From Peptostreptococcaceae bacterium VA2 (GTDB taxonomy: Bacteria > Bacillota > Clostridia > Peptostreptococcales > Peptostreptococcaceae): DNA of 64,000 nt. Shown here piece after piece: positions 10,049 to 19,920 of this stretch. Position 1 is the stretch's first letter. Each line of letters starts with the position of its first letter. Under the pieces are notes generated by a model. The model was not told where the DNA came from. It did no database searches and saw only the letters and a list, made by a program, of their open reading frames with translations. The translations under genes and the position numbers were made by a program. The stretch is from contig JMMB01000007.1 in the NCBI GenBank assembly GCA_000686145.1, positions 3,038,001 through 3,102,000 of the forward strand. The letters run 5' to 3'.

Positions 10049-11047
10049 ATGAAAAAAATAAATATCGCTATAGTTGGTGCTACTGGAATGGTTGGAAGAA
10101 CTCTTTTAAAAGTTTTAGAGGAGAGACACTTCCCTATTGAGAATTTATTCTTATTCTCTTCAGCTAAATCAGCAGGCTCTACTGTTACTTTCAATGGTAG
10201 CGAATACTTAGTTGAAGAAATAAATGAAGACGTATTTAACAGAGATATACAAATAGCTTTATTTGCCGCAGGTGGAGAAGTTAGTTCAAAGTATGCTCCT
10301 ATCGCTGCCTCTAAAGGAGTTATAGTTGTAGACAACTCTAGTCACTTTAGAATGGATCCAGAGGTTCCATTAGTAGTTCCAGAGGTCAATCCTGAATCTG
10401 TAAAAAATCACAAAGGAATAATAGCTAATCCTAACTGTTCAACTATACAAGCGATGGTTCCACTTAAGCCTCTTAACGATAAATATAAAATAAAAAGAGT
10501 TATATACTCTACATACCAAGCCGTTTCTGGTTCTGGTGTAAGAGGAATTAAAGATTTAGAAGATGGGGTTCAAGGCGAAACTAATAAATTCTATCCTCAT
10601 CCAATAGCTTATAACTGTCTTCCTCATATAGATGTATTTACTGATAATGGATATACAAAAGAAGAATTAAAAATGATAAATGAAACTATGAAAATATTTA
10701 ATAATTATGACATGAAAGTTACAGCTACTACTGTAAGAGTACCTGTTAGAAATAGTCACAGTGAATCTATAAATATTGAGTTTGAAGAAGCTTTTGAATT
10801 AACTAACTTGGTAGATTGCCTTGAAAAAATGCAAGGAGTTGTGGTTGTTGATAATCCTGAGTCTAATGAATATCCAACAGCTGTTGATTGTACTGGAAAA
10901 GATGAAGTATTTGTTGGAAGAATAAGAAGAGACTTTAGTGTTGATAATGGCATTAATATATGGGTTGTAGCTGACAATATAAGAAAAGGCGCTGCTACTA
11001 ATGCAGTTCAAATAGCTGAGTTATTGCTGTCTTATAACTTAGTTTAA
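10049..11047 (+). CDS. asd: Aspartate-semialdehyde dehydrogenase
   Basis: Reduces aspartyl phosphate to aspartate semialdehyde, the branch point to lysine and diaminopimelate. The 332-residue protein starts MKKINIAIVGATGMVGRTLL (Rossmann fold) after a GGGGGG ribosome site. The catalytic cysteine is in NPNCSTIQ near residue 130, and RVPVRNSHSESI carries the substrate-binding residues. It heads the asd-dapA-dapB-dapH run; 115 bases separate it from dapA. No lysine riboswitch is recognisable upstream. Confidence 0.96.
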   Translation: MKKINIAIVGATGMVGRTLLKVLEERHFPIENLFLFSSAKSAGSTVTFNGSEYLVEEINEDVFNRDIQIALFAAGGEVSSKYAPIAASKGVIVVDNSSHFRMDPEVPLVVPEVNPESVKNHKGIIANPNCSTIQAMVPLKPLNDKYKIKRVIYSTYQAVSGSGVRGIKDLEDGVQGETNKFYPHPIAYNCLPHIDVFTDNGYTKEELKMINETMKIFNNYDMKVTATTVRVPVRNSHSESINIEFEEAFELTNLVDCLEKMQGVVVVDNPESNEYPTAVDCTGKDEVFVGRIRRDFSVDNGINIWVVADNIRKGAATNAVQIAELLLSYNLV

Positions 11048-11162
11048 TATAAGATTTATATGCAATAATTTACTTGTTAATAGTAGCAATGTTTTTTTAT
11101 AAGAATACAATAAAATTATAGGGTACCTGTAAAGGTAAATTTAATATAAAGGGGTTTTATAT

Positions 11163-12041
11163 ATGATATTTAGAGGTTCTGCTGTTGCTTTAGTTACACC
11201 ATTTTTAGAAACTGGTATTGATTTTGAAACATTAGGAAAATTAGTTGAGTACCATATTGAAAATCACACGGATGCATTAGTTGTATGCGGTACTACTGGA
11301 GAAGCTACTACTATGAGTGATGATGAACAACTTGCTGTTATTAAATATGTTGTTGATAAAGTTCAAAAAAGAATACCTGTTATAGCTGGTACTGGTTCTA
11401 ATGATACTATGCACTCTGTTTATTTAAGTCAAGAAGCTGAAAGACTTGGAGTTGATGGATTATTAGTTATAACACCTTATTATAATAAAACTAATCAAAG
11501 TGGTCTTAAAGTTCATTTTGAAACAATAGCTAAAAGTGTTGGGCTACCTATAATACTTTATAATGTTCCAGGAAGAACTTCTATGAATTTAAAACCTAGT
11601 CTGGTTGCTGAATTAGCTAAAATTGATAATATAGTTGCTGTTAAAGAAGCTAGTGGAGATTTAGCTCAAGTTGCTGAAATTGCTAGATTAGTTCCAAAAG
11701 ATTTTGCTATATATTCAGGAAATGATGATTCTATACTTCAATTATTATCTGTTGGTGGTAGTGGAGTTATATCAGTTCTTGCTAATGTATGTCCTAAGGA
11801 AACTCATGATTTAGTTCAAAAATTCTTTGATGGAGATATAGAAGGTGCTAGAGAATTACAACTTGGCATGAAACCATTAATAAATGCTTTATTTATAGAG
11901 GTAAATCCAATACCTGTAAAAACTGCGATGAACTTATTAGGATTTGAAGTCGGAAAACTTAGACTTCCTCTTTATGAAATGGATGAGAAAAACTTAGAAG
12001 TATTAAAGCAAGAATTAGTTAATAGAGGTTTTAAATTATAG
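11163..12041 (+). CDS. dapA: 4-hydroxy-tetrahydrodipicolinate synthase
   Basis: Condenses pyruvate with aspartate semialdehyde. The 292-residue TIM barrel shows the CGTTGEATTMS motif, the catalytic tyrosine in LYNVPGRT near residue 133, and the Schiff-base lysine in AVKEASGD near residue 161. AAAGGGG precedes the ATG. The stop is followed 8 bases later by the dapB start, so these two are translationally close. Confidence 0.97.
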   Translation: MIFRGSAVALVTPFLETGIDFETLGKLVEYHIENHTDALVVCGTTGEATTMSDDEQLAVIKYVVDKVQKRIPVIAGTGSNDTMHSVYLSQEAERLGVDGLLVITPYYNKTNQSGLKVHFETIAKSVGLPIILYNVPGRTSMNLKPSLVAELAKIDNIVAVKEASGDLAQVAEIARLVPKDFAIYSGNDDSILQLLSVGGSGVISVLANVCPKETHDLVQKFFDGDIEGARELQLGMKPLINALFIEVNPIPVKTAMNLLGFEVGKLRLPLYEMDEKNLEVLKQELVNRGFKL

Positions 12042-12049
12042 GAGGAATT

Positions 12050-12796
12050 ATGTTAAAAGTTATAATTAATGGATGTCTAGGTAAAATGGGAAAAGTTTTA
12101 ACTAGATGTGTTCAAGAAGATGAGGATTTAAAATTAGTTTGTGGAGTTTCTCAAAATCCAACTGATAGTGATTCATTTAATATATATCCTAAAATGAATG
12201 ATATAAATGAAGATGCAGACGTTATAATAGATTTTTCACATCATTCTACTTTAAATGATGTCTTAACTTTTGCAATTAAAACAAAAACACCTTTAGTAAT
12301 AGCTACTACTGGATATAACGAAGATGAGCTAAACAAAATAAAAGGGGCTTCTAAAATTATACCTATATTCCACTCTTCTAATATGTCTTTAGGTGTGAAT
12401 GTCTTATTAAAATTAGTTAAGGAAGCTACTAAAATGTTAAGTAACTTTGATATTGAAGTTATAGAAAAACATCATAATAAAAAAGTTGATGCTCCTAGTG
12501 GAACTGCCATTATGATAGCTAATGCTGCTAAAGATGTTTTGCCTAATATTGAATATAACTATGGTAGATATGGTCGTAAAGCCAAAAGAAGCGAAAATGA
12601 AATAGGAATACATGCTCTAAGAGGCGGAACTATAGTTGGTGAACATGATGTTATATACGCAGGACATGATGAAGTTGTTGAATTAAAGCATATTGCTCAG
12701 TCTAAGGATATTTTTGCTAAAGGATCCATAACTGCTGCTAAATACTTAGTTAATCAAATTCCTGGATACTATAATATGGATAACATGCTAAGTTAA
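12050..12796 (+). CDS. dapB: 4-hydroxy-tetrahydrodipicolinate reductase
   Basis: NAD(P)H-dependent reductase in the diaminopimelate pathway. The 248-residue protein has the nucleotide-binding start [13 protein letters not shown], the catalytic region [15 protein letters not shown] near residue 145, and [14 protein letters not shown]. Its ribosome site (GGAGG) lies at the end of dapA. Confidence 0.96.
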   Translation: MLKVIINGCLGKMGKVLTRCVQEDEDLKLVCGVSQNPTDSDSFNIYPKMNDINEDADVIIDFSHHSTLNDVLTFAIKTKTPLVIATTGYNEDELNKIKGASKIIPIFHSSNMSLGVNVLLKLVKEATKMLSNFDIEVIEKHHNKKVDAPSGTAIMIANAAKDVLPNIEYNYGRYGRKAKRSENEIGIHALRGGTIVGEHDVIYAGHDEVVELKHIAQSKDIFAKGSITAAKYLVNQIPGYYNMDNMLS

Positions 12797-12813
12797 TTGA
12801 AAGGAGACATCTA

Positions 12814-13530
12814 ATGATAAATTTAAATGATGCTTATGAAATAGCTAAATATATCAAAAATTCAAAGAAAGTAACTCCTGTTAAGGTATATGTAAACGGA
12901 AAGTTTTTAAAATTTAATAAAAATGATGAATTCAAGGTGTTTGGTTCTAATGGTTCTTACATTTTAATAGGTGACTATGAACAAATACTTAAAGAATTAG
13001 AAAATGTAAAACCTCATATCGATGATATTCATATTGAATATGATAGAAGAAATTCAGCGATACCTATTTATAACTACTTACACGAACATGCACGTATAGA
13101 ACCAGGTTGTATTATTAGAGATATGGTTTCAATAGGTAATAATGCTGTTATAATGATGGGTGCTGTTATAAATATAGGTGCTGTTATTGGTGAGAACTCT
13201 ATGATAGATATGAATGCTGTCATCGGTGCTAGAGGTATAATTGGTAAAAATGTTCATCTTGGTGCGGGTGCTGTAGTTGCTGGAGTTTTAGAGCCACCTT
13301 CTGCTTCTCCTGTAATAATAGAGGATGATGTTATGATAGGTGCTAATGCTGTAATACTTGAAGGTGTTAGGGTCGGAAAAGGCTCAGTAGTTGCTGCTGG
13401 TGCTATTGTTACTCATGATGTTAAATCGGGGTGCGTTGTTGCTGGTTCTCCTGCAAAAGTAATAAAGATGAAAGATGAAAAAACTTCTGGCAAAACTAAG
13501 CTTATGAATGGTCTTAGAGATTTAGACTAA
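12814..13530 (+). CDS. dapH: Tetrahydrodipicolinate N-acetyltransferase
   Basis: Transfers an acetyl group from acetyl-CoA to tetrahydrodipicolinate. The 238-residue protein has an N-terminal alpha/beta cap (1-90) and a left-handed beta-helix of hexapeptide repeats from about residue 95 ([51 protein letters not shown]). The EPPSA loop is characteristic of the acetyl enzyme rather than succinyl DapD. It closes the operon and is followed by a strong terminator. Confidence 0.95.
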   Translation: MINLNDAYEIAKYIKNSKKVTPVKVYVNGKFLKFNKNDEFKVFGSNGSYILIGDYEQILKELENVKPHIDDIHIEYDRRNSAIPIYNYLHEHARIEPGCIIRDMVSIGNNAVIMMGAVINIGAVIGENSMIDMNAVIGARGIIGKNVHLGAGAVVAGVLEPPSASPVIIEDDVMIGANAVILEGVRVGKGSVVAAGAIVTHDVKSGCVVAGSPAKVIKMKDEKTSGKTKLMNGLRDLD

Positions 13531-13557
13531 AATTAATTTATGTTACTAAAAATATAA

Positions 13558-13597
13558 GGCTATAGTATATGGTGTTCATACACCCTATACTATAGCC
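13558..13597. terminator. Bidirectional terminator between dapH and the DUF1648 protein
   Basis: GGCTATAGTAT (13558-13568) pairs perfectly with ATACTATAGCC (13587-13597). An inner GGTG/CACC stem extends the hairpin. It is followed by TCTTTT on the plus strand. It serves dapH and may also stop transcription from the convergent gene at 13624. Confidence 0.85.
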
Positions 13598-13623
13598 TCT
13601 TTTATAATTTTAATTCTAATGTC

Positions 13624-14733
13624 CTAAGCCATATTTAACGTTGTGTTAATTACAAAAACTAGCAAGATTGTCGCTACTAACGCTTTAGTTTTTTGATTTG
13701 CTAAGTTTATAGTGTACCCCATACCTATTTTTCTTTCTACTATAAATGATGGATCCTCTTTATTGTAATAAAAATATCCAAAAATCCAATTATTCTCGTC
13801 ATTGCTATAATTAAACTTTTGTTTAACTTTGAGAGAACTTAACATTATATAACAATATAAAATATTTATAAGAGTTGCCATTATTAATAGCCATGCAAAT
13901 ATAATTACATATGCATGAAACTTATATTGATTAAATAATATTATAGGCATTATAGTAGTTTGAAGCTCTATACATAAACCTATTAATACAAAAGAATTCC
14001 CTATTTTATTTATATATTTAAGTACTTGCTTTCTACTATTTTCTAAATTATCTTTTGTTGTAGATTCTACATTACCTATACAAATCATGACTATAAATCC
14101 TAATAAACTTATCATTATAAACCCAGCTACTTCTACCCCAAATACCGTTTTTAAGTTTTTGACTACGAAATCTATTGGAGTTGAGTCCCCTGCAAAGTCA
14201 GTAGGTATAAGTTTTGGCATTTCATTATAAGTTATTGCTAAATATAATATAGATATTGACGATATAAATATTAATATTAAAAATATTATTCTAAATTTAT
14301 TTTTCAGCTTTACTCTTTCATTTAATAAACATGTATCTAGTGCTATCGTTCTTCTTGGTGTTGTATTTTCTTCATAGTCTATCTCTTTTATTAGTTTATC
14401 TCTTAATTTTTTAGTTTTACCGTAAGCTCTAAATTGACATAATACTATCAATACTGCGTATCCTAAAAATAAAAGATTCATAACTATCTGAAAATTATCG
14501 CCTAAAATATAAACTACCAATGCACTTATTAACAAGAATATTATTGATATTATTTTTATACTTTTTTTGTATTGATTTCTAATGTTAAACTTATCTTCTT
14601 TGCTTAAATCTAATCCATCTATTTTTACCCCATAAAAACATTTACTTCCTCCTGTATATTCTCCACATATAGCACTAATAAATATGAAAAATATTGTCGG
14701 TAATAAAAGCATGAAATATGCAATATTATCCAT
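13624..14733 (-). CDS. Multi-pass membrane protein with DUF1648- and DUF5808-like parts
   Basis: The 369-residue protein has about eight hydrophobic segments. The middle (near residue 170) has the YNEMPKLIPTDF..GDSTP pattern of DUF1648 proteins, and the C-terminal part has NWIFGYFYYNKEDPSF..RKIGMGYTINL, the DUF5808 pattern. Such proteins occur next to GntR/MarR-type regulators in clostridia; the function is unknown. It stands alone, convergent to dapH. Family assignment is from pattern recall and is moderately sure. Confidence 0.7.
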   Translation of the reverse strand: MDNIAYFMLLLPTIFFIFISAICGEYTGGSKCFYGVKIDGLDLSKEDKFNIRNQYKKSIKIISIIFLLISALVVYILGDNFQIVMNLLFLGYAVLIVLCQFRAYGKTKKLRDKLIKEIDYEENTTPRRTIALDTCLLNERVKLKNKFRIIFLILIFISSISILYLAITYNEMPKLIPTDFAGDSTPIDFVVKNLKTVFGVEVAGFIMISLLGFIVMICIGNVESTTKDNLENSRKQVLKYINKIGNSFVLIGLCIELQTTIMPIILFNQYKFHAYVIIFAWLLIMATLINILYCYIMLSSLKVKQKFNYSNDENNWIFGYFYYNKEDPSFIVERKIGMGYTINLANQKTKALVATILLVFVINTTLNMA

Positions 14734-14778
14734 TTGTATTCCTCCCTAATTATTATTTATATTGTTAATCTCTATTTT

Positions 14779-14847
14779 ATATTATTGAAATTAAGTTTTA
14801 TTTGTTATATATATTATATAACAAATAAAACTTAATTTCAATAATAT
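14779..14847. repeat. 33-bp perfect inverted repeat
   Basis: Arms 14779-14811 and 14815-14847 are perfect reverse complements separated by three bases. The arm begins ATATTATTGAAATTAAG and is AT-rich. No U-run follows on either side and no gene overlaps. It lies between the DUF1648 gene and the kinase remnant at the left edge of the duplicated module. It could be a very stable RNA hairpin, a MITE-like relic, or a recombination product. Confidence 0.9.
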
Positions 14848-14897
14848 TTAGATATGTAATTATTATTTTTAAATTTAATACAATTAAGAAGTTTATA

Positions 14898-14970
14898 CAA
14901 ACTTCTCCATCATATTTTTCCACACAGATTTTATACCTTTAATTCCTAATCCATGTATAAATAAATCTGC
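14898..14970 (-). pseudogene. Remnant of an AgrC-like kinase C-terminus
   Basis: About 73 bases closely resemble the G-box region of the kinase genes at 20.0 kb and 27.5 kb. The translated remnant contains HGLGIKGIKS, matching HGLGIKSIKS of the intact kinase, then loses frame. No other part of the gene survives. It indicates that the module was once present in another copy, or that recombination left a scar here. Confidence 0.8.
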
Positions 14971-14997
14971 ATAACTCTATAATGCTGCATAAGGAAA

Positions 14998-15019
14998 GCG
15001 CCAATTTTAATATTGGCGC
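14998..15019 (-). terminator. Module-end terminator, copy 3
   Basis: GCGCCAAT (14998-15005) and ATTGGCGC (15012-15019) form a perfect 8-bp stem 57 bases after the DUF4397 stop. The same core, with the same loop, recurs at 22206-22227, and a variant occurs at 29635-29662. The U-run on the minus strand is weak (CTTTCC). Confidence 0.65.
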
Positions 15020-15075
15020 CTTGAAAATTTTATTTTTTATACTGTCCACTTAATGGGTAGCAGTTCATAATTTAA

Positions 15076-15702
15076 TTAATTCAAGAAAGTTGCTCCATCT
15101 AGTGTTTGAATAATATCAATATTTGGGGCATTACCTATAGCGTAGAAAGTATATACTCTATTTGGATTAATATTTATTTGGTTACTTATTACTGTCTTTT
15201 TATTTTCGGATAATTCTATATCCATTTTATATTCTTTTGGTGGTATTTCTTCATAATTTGTATACATAGCATATTCAACATTTTTAAACACTTCATTATT
15301 ATCTAGCAATATATTAACAGCAGGTGCATTTGGCACTAAATGAACAAATTTAATTTTAGATTTATATCCATCTGGAATCCCCATTTCCTCAGGTATTCGA
15401 AGTATCTTTATACCGTCTTTAGTTGTTATAATAGCAGCTGTAATTAACTCTTCACTATTAATTTTAATTTTAGTTTCCGATAATGGCTTTTCTTTTTCAT
15501 CTTTAAGATAAACACTAAAAACATATTCACCTTCTGGTACATATATATATGGAGTGAATTGAGCAAATTGGATATCACTATAAAATGGAAATCCATTTAT
15601 ATACACATCTACTTCTTCTCCATCTGGAACAGCATGTAGCACTCTAACTAAAGAATAATCTTCTTCAAAATTTCTCAAGTAAAAATCCCCCTTCTTAAAC
15701 AC
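15076..15702 (-). CDS. DUF4397 domain protein, copy B
   Basis: The 208-residue protein contains two related beta-sandwich halves: VRVLHAVPDGEEVDVYINGF (near residue 18) and IKFVHLVPNAPAVNILLDNN (near 118), the DUF4397 signature. There is no signal peptide or membrane segment, so it is predicted cytoplasmic or exported by an unusual route. It is 204/208 identical to the copy at 22284 while nearby genes have decayed, which suggests selection or gene conversion. The upstream GGGGG-rich site before the ATG is shared by both copies. Function unknown. Confidence 0.8.
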   Translation of the reverse strand: MFKKGDFYLRNFEEDYSLVRVLHAVPDGEEVDVYINGFPFYSDIQFAQFTPYIYVPEGEYVFSVYLKDEKEKPLSETKIKINSEELITAAIITTKDGIKILRIPEEMGIPDGYKSKIKFVHLVPNAPAVNILLDNNEVFKNVEYAMYTNYEEIPPKEYKMDIELSENKKTVISNQININPNRVYTFYAIGNAPNIDIIQTLDGATFLN

Positions 15703-15813
15703 TATTACATCCTTACTATTATCATATTAATAAGTTATAATTTTTGATGCTTGTTTTGCTGTTCCAAAAGGATAAAATTTTAATCATTGCCATAAAGGAG
15801 CATATTTTTTATT

Positions 15814-16163
15814 TTAAACTAGTACTAATTCTTGTTTTTGCTCGTTCACTAAACTATAATATGAACATTCATTTAATATAAGTTCTTCATGAGAACCTGA
15901 TTCCATCACTCTTCCTTTATCTATAAGATATATTTTATCTGAATTTTTTATAGTAGATAACCTATGTGCTATTACTATTACCGTTTTGTCTTTTATAAGT
16001 TCATTATTAGGATTATAGATATAATCCATATCATTGTAAATTTCATCAATTCCCTTCATTCCAATAACCTCTTTGAATTTAGTTGGAATACTAAATTTAG
16101 CATCTTTACTGTTATTATGAGAACAAATTATAAATTTACCATTACAAACTCCACATATGTTTA
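15814..16163 (-). pseudogene. Fused remnant: permease ectodomain piece plus ABC exporter C-terminus
   Basis: The open frame ends with the C-terminal part of an ABC exporter nucleotide-binding domain: TVIVIAHRLSTIKNSDKIY (H-loop) then DKGRVMESGSHEEL. Walker A, the signature and Walker B are absent. Upstream in the same frame (to about 16163) is unrelated sequence, KFSIPTKFKEVIGMKGIDEI, perhaps from the ectodomain of a second FtsX-type permease. It is a deletion fusion, not a working transporter gene. A related but differently deleted remnant is at 23137-23405. Confidence 0.8.
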
Positions 16164-16835
16164 TTACCTATTATTTATAATTTTCCCATCACTTATAGTT
16201 ATTACATGGTCAGACATTTCAGCTATTTTTTCATCATGAGTTATCATGACTAATGTTTGATTAAATTCTTTTACACATATCTTAAGTATTTCTATTACCT
16301 CTTTAGTTGTTTTGCTATCAAGGTTACCTGTAGGCTCATCTGCAAATATCACTGATGGCTTGTTAGCCAGAGCCCTAGCAATAGCAACTCTTTGTTGCTG
16401 TCCCCCAGAAAGTTCATTTGGAAATTTTTTAATTTGACTATCTAATCCAAGTTTATTTATAAGGTTATTTATATATTTTTTATCTACTTTTTTTCCTTCA
16501 AGAGAAATAGGAAGAAGTATATTGTCATATACACTTATTACAGGTATAAGATTAAAACTTTGAAAAATAAATCCAAACTCATTTCTTCTTATTTTAGAAA
16601 GCTGATGATCATTTAACTTGTATATATCAATATCATCTAAAAATATATTTCCTGAGGTTGGCTTATCTAGCCCTGCCATACAATGAAGTAATGTACTTTT
16701 TCCCGATCCACTTGCTCCTATAACAGCCGTAAATTTACAAGGCTCTATTTCAATATTAATATTATCAACAGCAATTACTTTATTTTCACCTTTTCCATAT
16801 ACTTTTTTAAAATTTTGTACTTTCAATCTTTTCAT
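16164..16835 (-). CDS. ABC transporter ATP-binding protein, copy B
   Basis: The 223-residue MacB/LolD-type ATPase energises the adjacent FtsX permease. It shows Walker [10 protein letters not shown] near residue 40, Q-loop FQSFNLIPV, signature [15 protein letters not shown], Walker [14 protein letters not shown] and H-loop MITHD. It is 216/223 identical to the copy at 23938. It lies 78 bases after the permease gene, with which it is probably co-transcribed. Confidence 0.92.
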   Translation of the reverse strand: MKRLKVQNFKKVYGKGENKVIAVDNINIEIEPCKFTAVIGASGSGKSTLLHCMAGLDKPTSGNIFLDDIDIYKLNDHQLSKIRRNEFGFIFQSFNLIPVISVYDNILLPISLEGKKVDKKYINNLINKLGLDSQIKKFPNELSGGQQQRVAIARALANKPSVIFADEPTGNLDSKTTKEVIEILKICVKEFNQTLVMITHDEKIAEMSDHVITISDGKIINNR

Positions 16836-16913
16836 ATATTTACTCCTTCAAAATAACGTATTTTGTTAGTTTATTTATATTTTTATCTTATTTGTAAATG
16901 TATTTAACATATT

Positions 16914-19412
16914 TTATTCTCCATTCCTTATTCCATTAACTATATCTTCTTTTAAAATAGGCTTTAGTGATATATTAACTATAATAAAACAAAATATTAA
17001 TGTTAACATAAAAAGCATAGTTACCTGTAATATAGGTATTTCAAACTTTATAGTTGAAAAACCTGCTACTTGATTAGAAGCCTTAACACTTACTTCATAA
17101 AAATCATATGCTCTTAAAATTCCATAAACAGAACCTGCCATTGCACATACAAATCCATAAATCAAAGATTCTTTTATTACCATTTTATATATAGTATTTT
17201 GGCTTGCACCAAGCGCCCTAGTAATTGAAATCTCTTTTTTACGTAACATAATGTTTCCCTTAATAGCCGAATATATATTTGCAAAGGCTATTATCATTAA
17301 AAATAGTGTAATAACTATTAATTCATTAAGAAATTCATCTGGAATTTTTAAATATTTTTCTTCAGCATCTTTAATATTTTCAATATTATAGTTTTTTTCA
17401 TTAAAACTACTTTTAATATCGTTTAGCTTTCCTGAATTGTCAAATTTTAAAGTAGTATAAGTATTAGAATTAGTTATATCATTAAGTTTATTTATATCAA
17501 ATACTATTTCTCCATATTTACCTGGAGAATCTTTGTACATCCACCATTTTTCATTTAAGATTCCAGCAACCTTGACATCAAAAGTCTTATATTTTTGTAA
17601 TTTATTTTCCATAACAGGTAATTTAACTTTAATAATATCTCCAACTTTTAGATTCTTGAATATTTTTGAATTTTTATGTCCATTGAATTTATCATAAAAA
17701 TTTTCAGTTATTAAAGCTGATAGTTCATTTTTATCTAAATCTTCATATCCCCCGCTAGAAAGTACATCTTTATCTTTAAAATAATCTTTTTCATATCCAG
17801 ATATAGTAAAAAATAACTCATCTGAACTACTCTCTTCATTATTATTTGACTTTATTTCATCACTTAACATATCTTGTGGAATCACACCATAACTGTCGAA
17901 TGTTTTTAATTTTAATATATTGCTTACTCCATCTATATTCTTTAGTTTTTGTAAATCATTCTCATTTATTCCATATAAACAATCATAATAGGTGTTTTTT
18001 GTAAGCTTATTATCTCTTGACTGAAAACTAGAAACAGCTACAGGAGGAATGTCACTCTTATCCATATTTTCTATTATTGACAAATCAATCCATCGTCCAC
18101 TTGCTAACATAACAACAATTATTGATATACTCATAGGAATAAAACTTCTAGTAAAGTTTTTAAAAGCAAGTTTAGTTGTTATTTTTTTTATAAAGCATAG
18201 ATTTATTCTTGAAAAACTTATATTTTCAATTTTTTTATCAAAACAATTTTTTTCTTTGATAAGGTCAAGTGGTTTACTAAAGTTTAGTGCAATTATCTGA
18301 ATTATCATAGATATACTAACACTAGCTAATGATAATTTAATAGCTAAAATTATATCTATCCATTTTAAGTATAATTGCCTATTTTCTGCTGATACAAAAG
18401 ATGAAATTATTGATAAATAAACATGTTTATTTAAGAAAATTGCTATAATATATCCTAAAATCAAACCTAGTACACATCCTAAAAAAGCAATCATTAAATG
18501 TTCAAATATTATAGATAAACTAAATCCTCTTTTACTTCCCCCTACTATTCTTATTAAACCTATATCCTTAAGTCTTTTTCTCATAAACAAACCAAATACA
18601 CTTGTAACAAATAAAATGCTTGCTACAACTACTTTTTGTAAATCAGGACTTTCAATAGTTTTGGAATTTATCTCTTCTATTAACCTCTGATGTAATTCAT
18701 TTGCTAAAATTGTGTTTTGAGATTCTCCAACATCTTTTCCAAGCTTGTATACATTTGATTGTAAATTACTAAATCCACTCTTAAGATTTATTATACTGTC
18801 ATAACCTATCGCTTCTTTAGGTATTAAGTTCTCTTCCTTACCTAAAGTAGTATATATCCCCGTTTGTTCCGTATCGTATTTTTGTTGAAAAATTCCAACT
18901 ATTTTAAAACTTTTATTATTCATAAATAAATCGTTACTTCCATTTGATACATATTCTTTTCTTATAAATCCATTTATACTATCTCCGATTTTTAAATTGC
19001 TGCTAGATGCTAATTCCTTATTTATGATAATTTCATTTGAATTTTTAGGTTCTCTTCCATCAATTAATTTAAGCTTAAATGATTTAATTACGTTAGCATT
19101 GTATTCATTTAAAGAAAGTGCATTCCCAGTTTTATCATAAATAAATTGCCCTAAGTTTTTACTTATTTCTATGCTTTTTACATTTTCATGATTCTTTAAT
19201 AATTCTGTAGTTTTTATATCTAGGTTTCTTGCTTCTGCATTATATGTAGGAGAAATTTCATTAATATACTTCATATTATTAATAGCTTGACTTCTTTTAG
19301 CAACTTGAAAAGAAAATACTAACGCTGTTCCAATTGCTATTGAGAGTATCAATAAATAAAAAACTCTTATATTTTGCTTGAAATATTTTCTTGATAATCT
19401 TAAGTATTCCAT
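16914..19412 (-). CDS. FtsX-family ABC permease, copy B
   Basis: The 832-residue membrane protein has a first transmembrane helix at about 17-36, a large extracytoplasmic domain, an FtsX segment at about 260-375 (RKRLKDIGLIRIVGGSKRGF), a helix near 420, a second ectodomain, and a final FtsX segment at about 690-820 (RKKEISITRALGASQNTIY). Two FtsX repeats with ectodomains make this a MacB/LolC-like rather than a transport-channel permease. Substrate unknown; context (GHKL kinase, LytTR regulator) favours peptide or antimicrobial efflux or sensing. All visible features are intact. Confidence 0.88.
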   Translation of the reverse strand: MEYLRLSRKYFKQNIRVFYLLILSIAIGTALVFSFQVAKRSQAINNMKYINEISPTYNAEARNLDIKTTELLKNHENVKSIEISKNLGQFIYDKTGNALSLNEYNANVIKSFKLKLIDGREPKNSNEIIINKELASSSNLKIGDSINGFIRKEYVSNGSNDLFMNNKSFKIVGIFQQKYDTEQTGIYTTLGKEENLIPKEAIGYDSIINLKSGFSNLQSNVYKLGKDVGESQNTILANELHQRLIEEINSKTIESPDLQKVVVASILFVTSVFGLFMRKRLKDIGLIRIVGGSKRGFSLSIIFEHLMIAFLGCVLGLILGYIIAIFLNKHVYLSIISSFVSAENRQLYLKWIDIILAIKLSLASVSISMIIQIIALNFSKPLDLIKEKNCFDKKIENISFSRINLCFIKKITTKLAFKNFTRSFIPMSISIIVVMLASGRWIDLSIIENMDKSDIPPVAVSSFQSRDNKLTKNTYYDCLYGINENDLQKLKNIDGVSNILKLKTFDSYGVIPQDMLSDEIKSNNNEESSSDELFFTISGYEKDYFKDKDVLSSGGYEDLDKNELSALITENFYDKFNGHKNSKIFKNLKVGDIIKVKLPVMENKLQKYKTFDVKVAGILNEKWWMYKDSPGKYGEIVFDINKLNDITNSNTYTTLKFDNSGKLNDIKSSFNEKNYNIENIKDAEEKYLKIPDEFLNELIVITLFLMIIAFANIYSAIKGNIMLRKKEISITRALGASQNTIYKMVIKESLIYGFVCAMAGSVYGILRAYDFYEVSVKASNQVAGFSTIKFEIPILQVTMLFMLTLIFCFIIVNISLKPILKEDIVNGIRNGE

Positions 19413-19825
19413 AATTAACCCACCTTTGTTTAAATTTGATTATACAGTTTTTGAGCAGGCGCTTACTTTTCAAATAAACCCCTGCCAAAAACTATATATT
19501 AATGTCTATTTGTTCTATAAGGACATTGTTTGATATTTCTACCATTTTTATATACTAATCACGTTCGCTATCTTGTCTTCATCTATGCCCATTTATAGTA
19601 GGCCATAATTAACTTCCATATCTTTCAATTCTACTTTTTCTTTGATATTTTTTACTTCAATCTTATTTCACTTTCATAGTTTATATAAAATATCAAAATT
19701 TAAAATTAATATAAATATGCAACACATTCTTTTTATTATATATATTCTTTTGTTATAAATTTAAAAGTATTTTATTAGTAAGATATTAGACTACTTATTA
19801 TAGTCTAGAAATGTTTTGTGTTTTT
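19413..19825 (-). other. Leader region of the copy-B permease operon
   Basis: No gene. Next to the permease start lies an imperfect hairpin shared with copy A (GCAGG.. to CCTGC, about 19457-19488, around TACTTTTCAAATAAA). About 200 bases between 19530 and 19730 have no counterpart in copy A, and I recognise nothing in them. A 7-bp inverted repeat (TAGACTA / TAGTCTA) is near 19790-19807. Confidence 0.4.
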
Positions 19826-19894
19826 AAAATAACATTCTATATTTTAATTTTCAATAATTTTTGCGCAAGTGGTAGTTTTATAGGTGTAACTGTC
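19826..19894 (-). promoter_or_regulatory. LytTR-type direct repeat and promoter of the copy-B permease operon
   Basis: On the minus strand GACAGTT (19894-19888) and ACCACTT (19873-19867) start 21 bases apart. Twelve bases further is TTGAAA (19854-19849), then 17 bases, then TATTTT (19831-19826). The same repeat period, the same 12-base gap, the same -35 and -10 and the same 17-base spacer occur in copy A. Two 7-9 bp repeats two helical turns apart next to a promoter is the known layout for LytTR regulators such as VirR and AgrA. Confidence 0.65.
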
Positions 19895-19920
19895 ATTTTT
19901 TAATATAGTATGGTTATAAT

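Noticed and set aside
15814-16059. Intact small ABC ATPase gene
   Set aside because: No Walker A, signature or Walker B; only the H-loop and C-terminus of an exporter domain remain.
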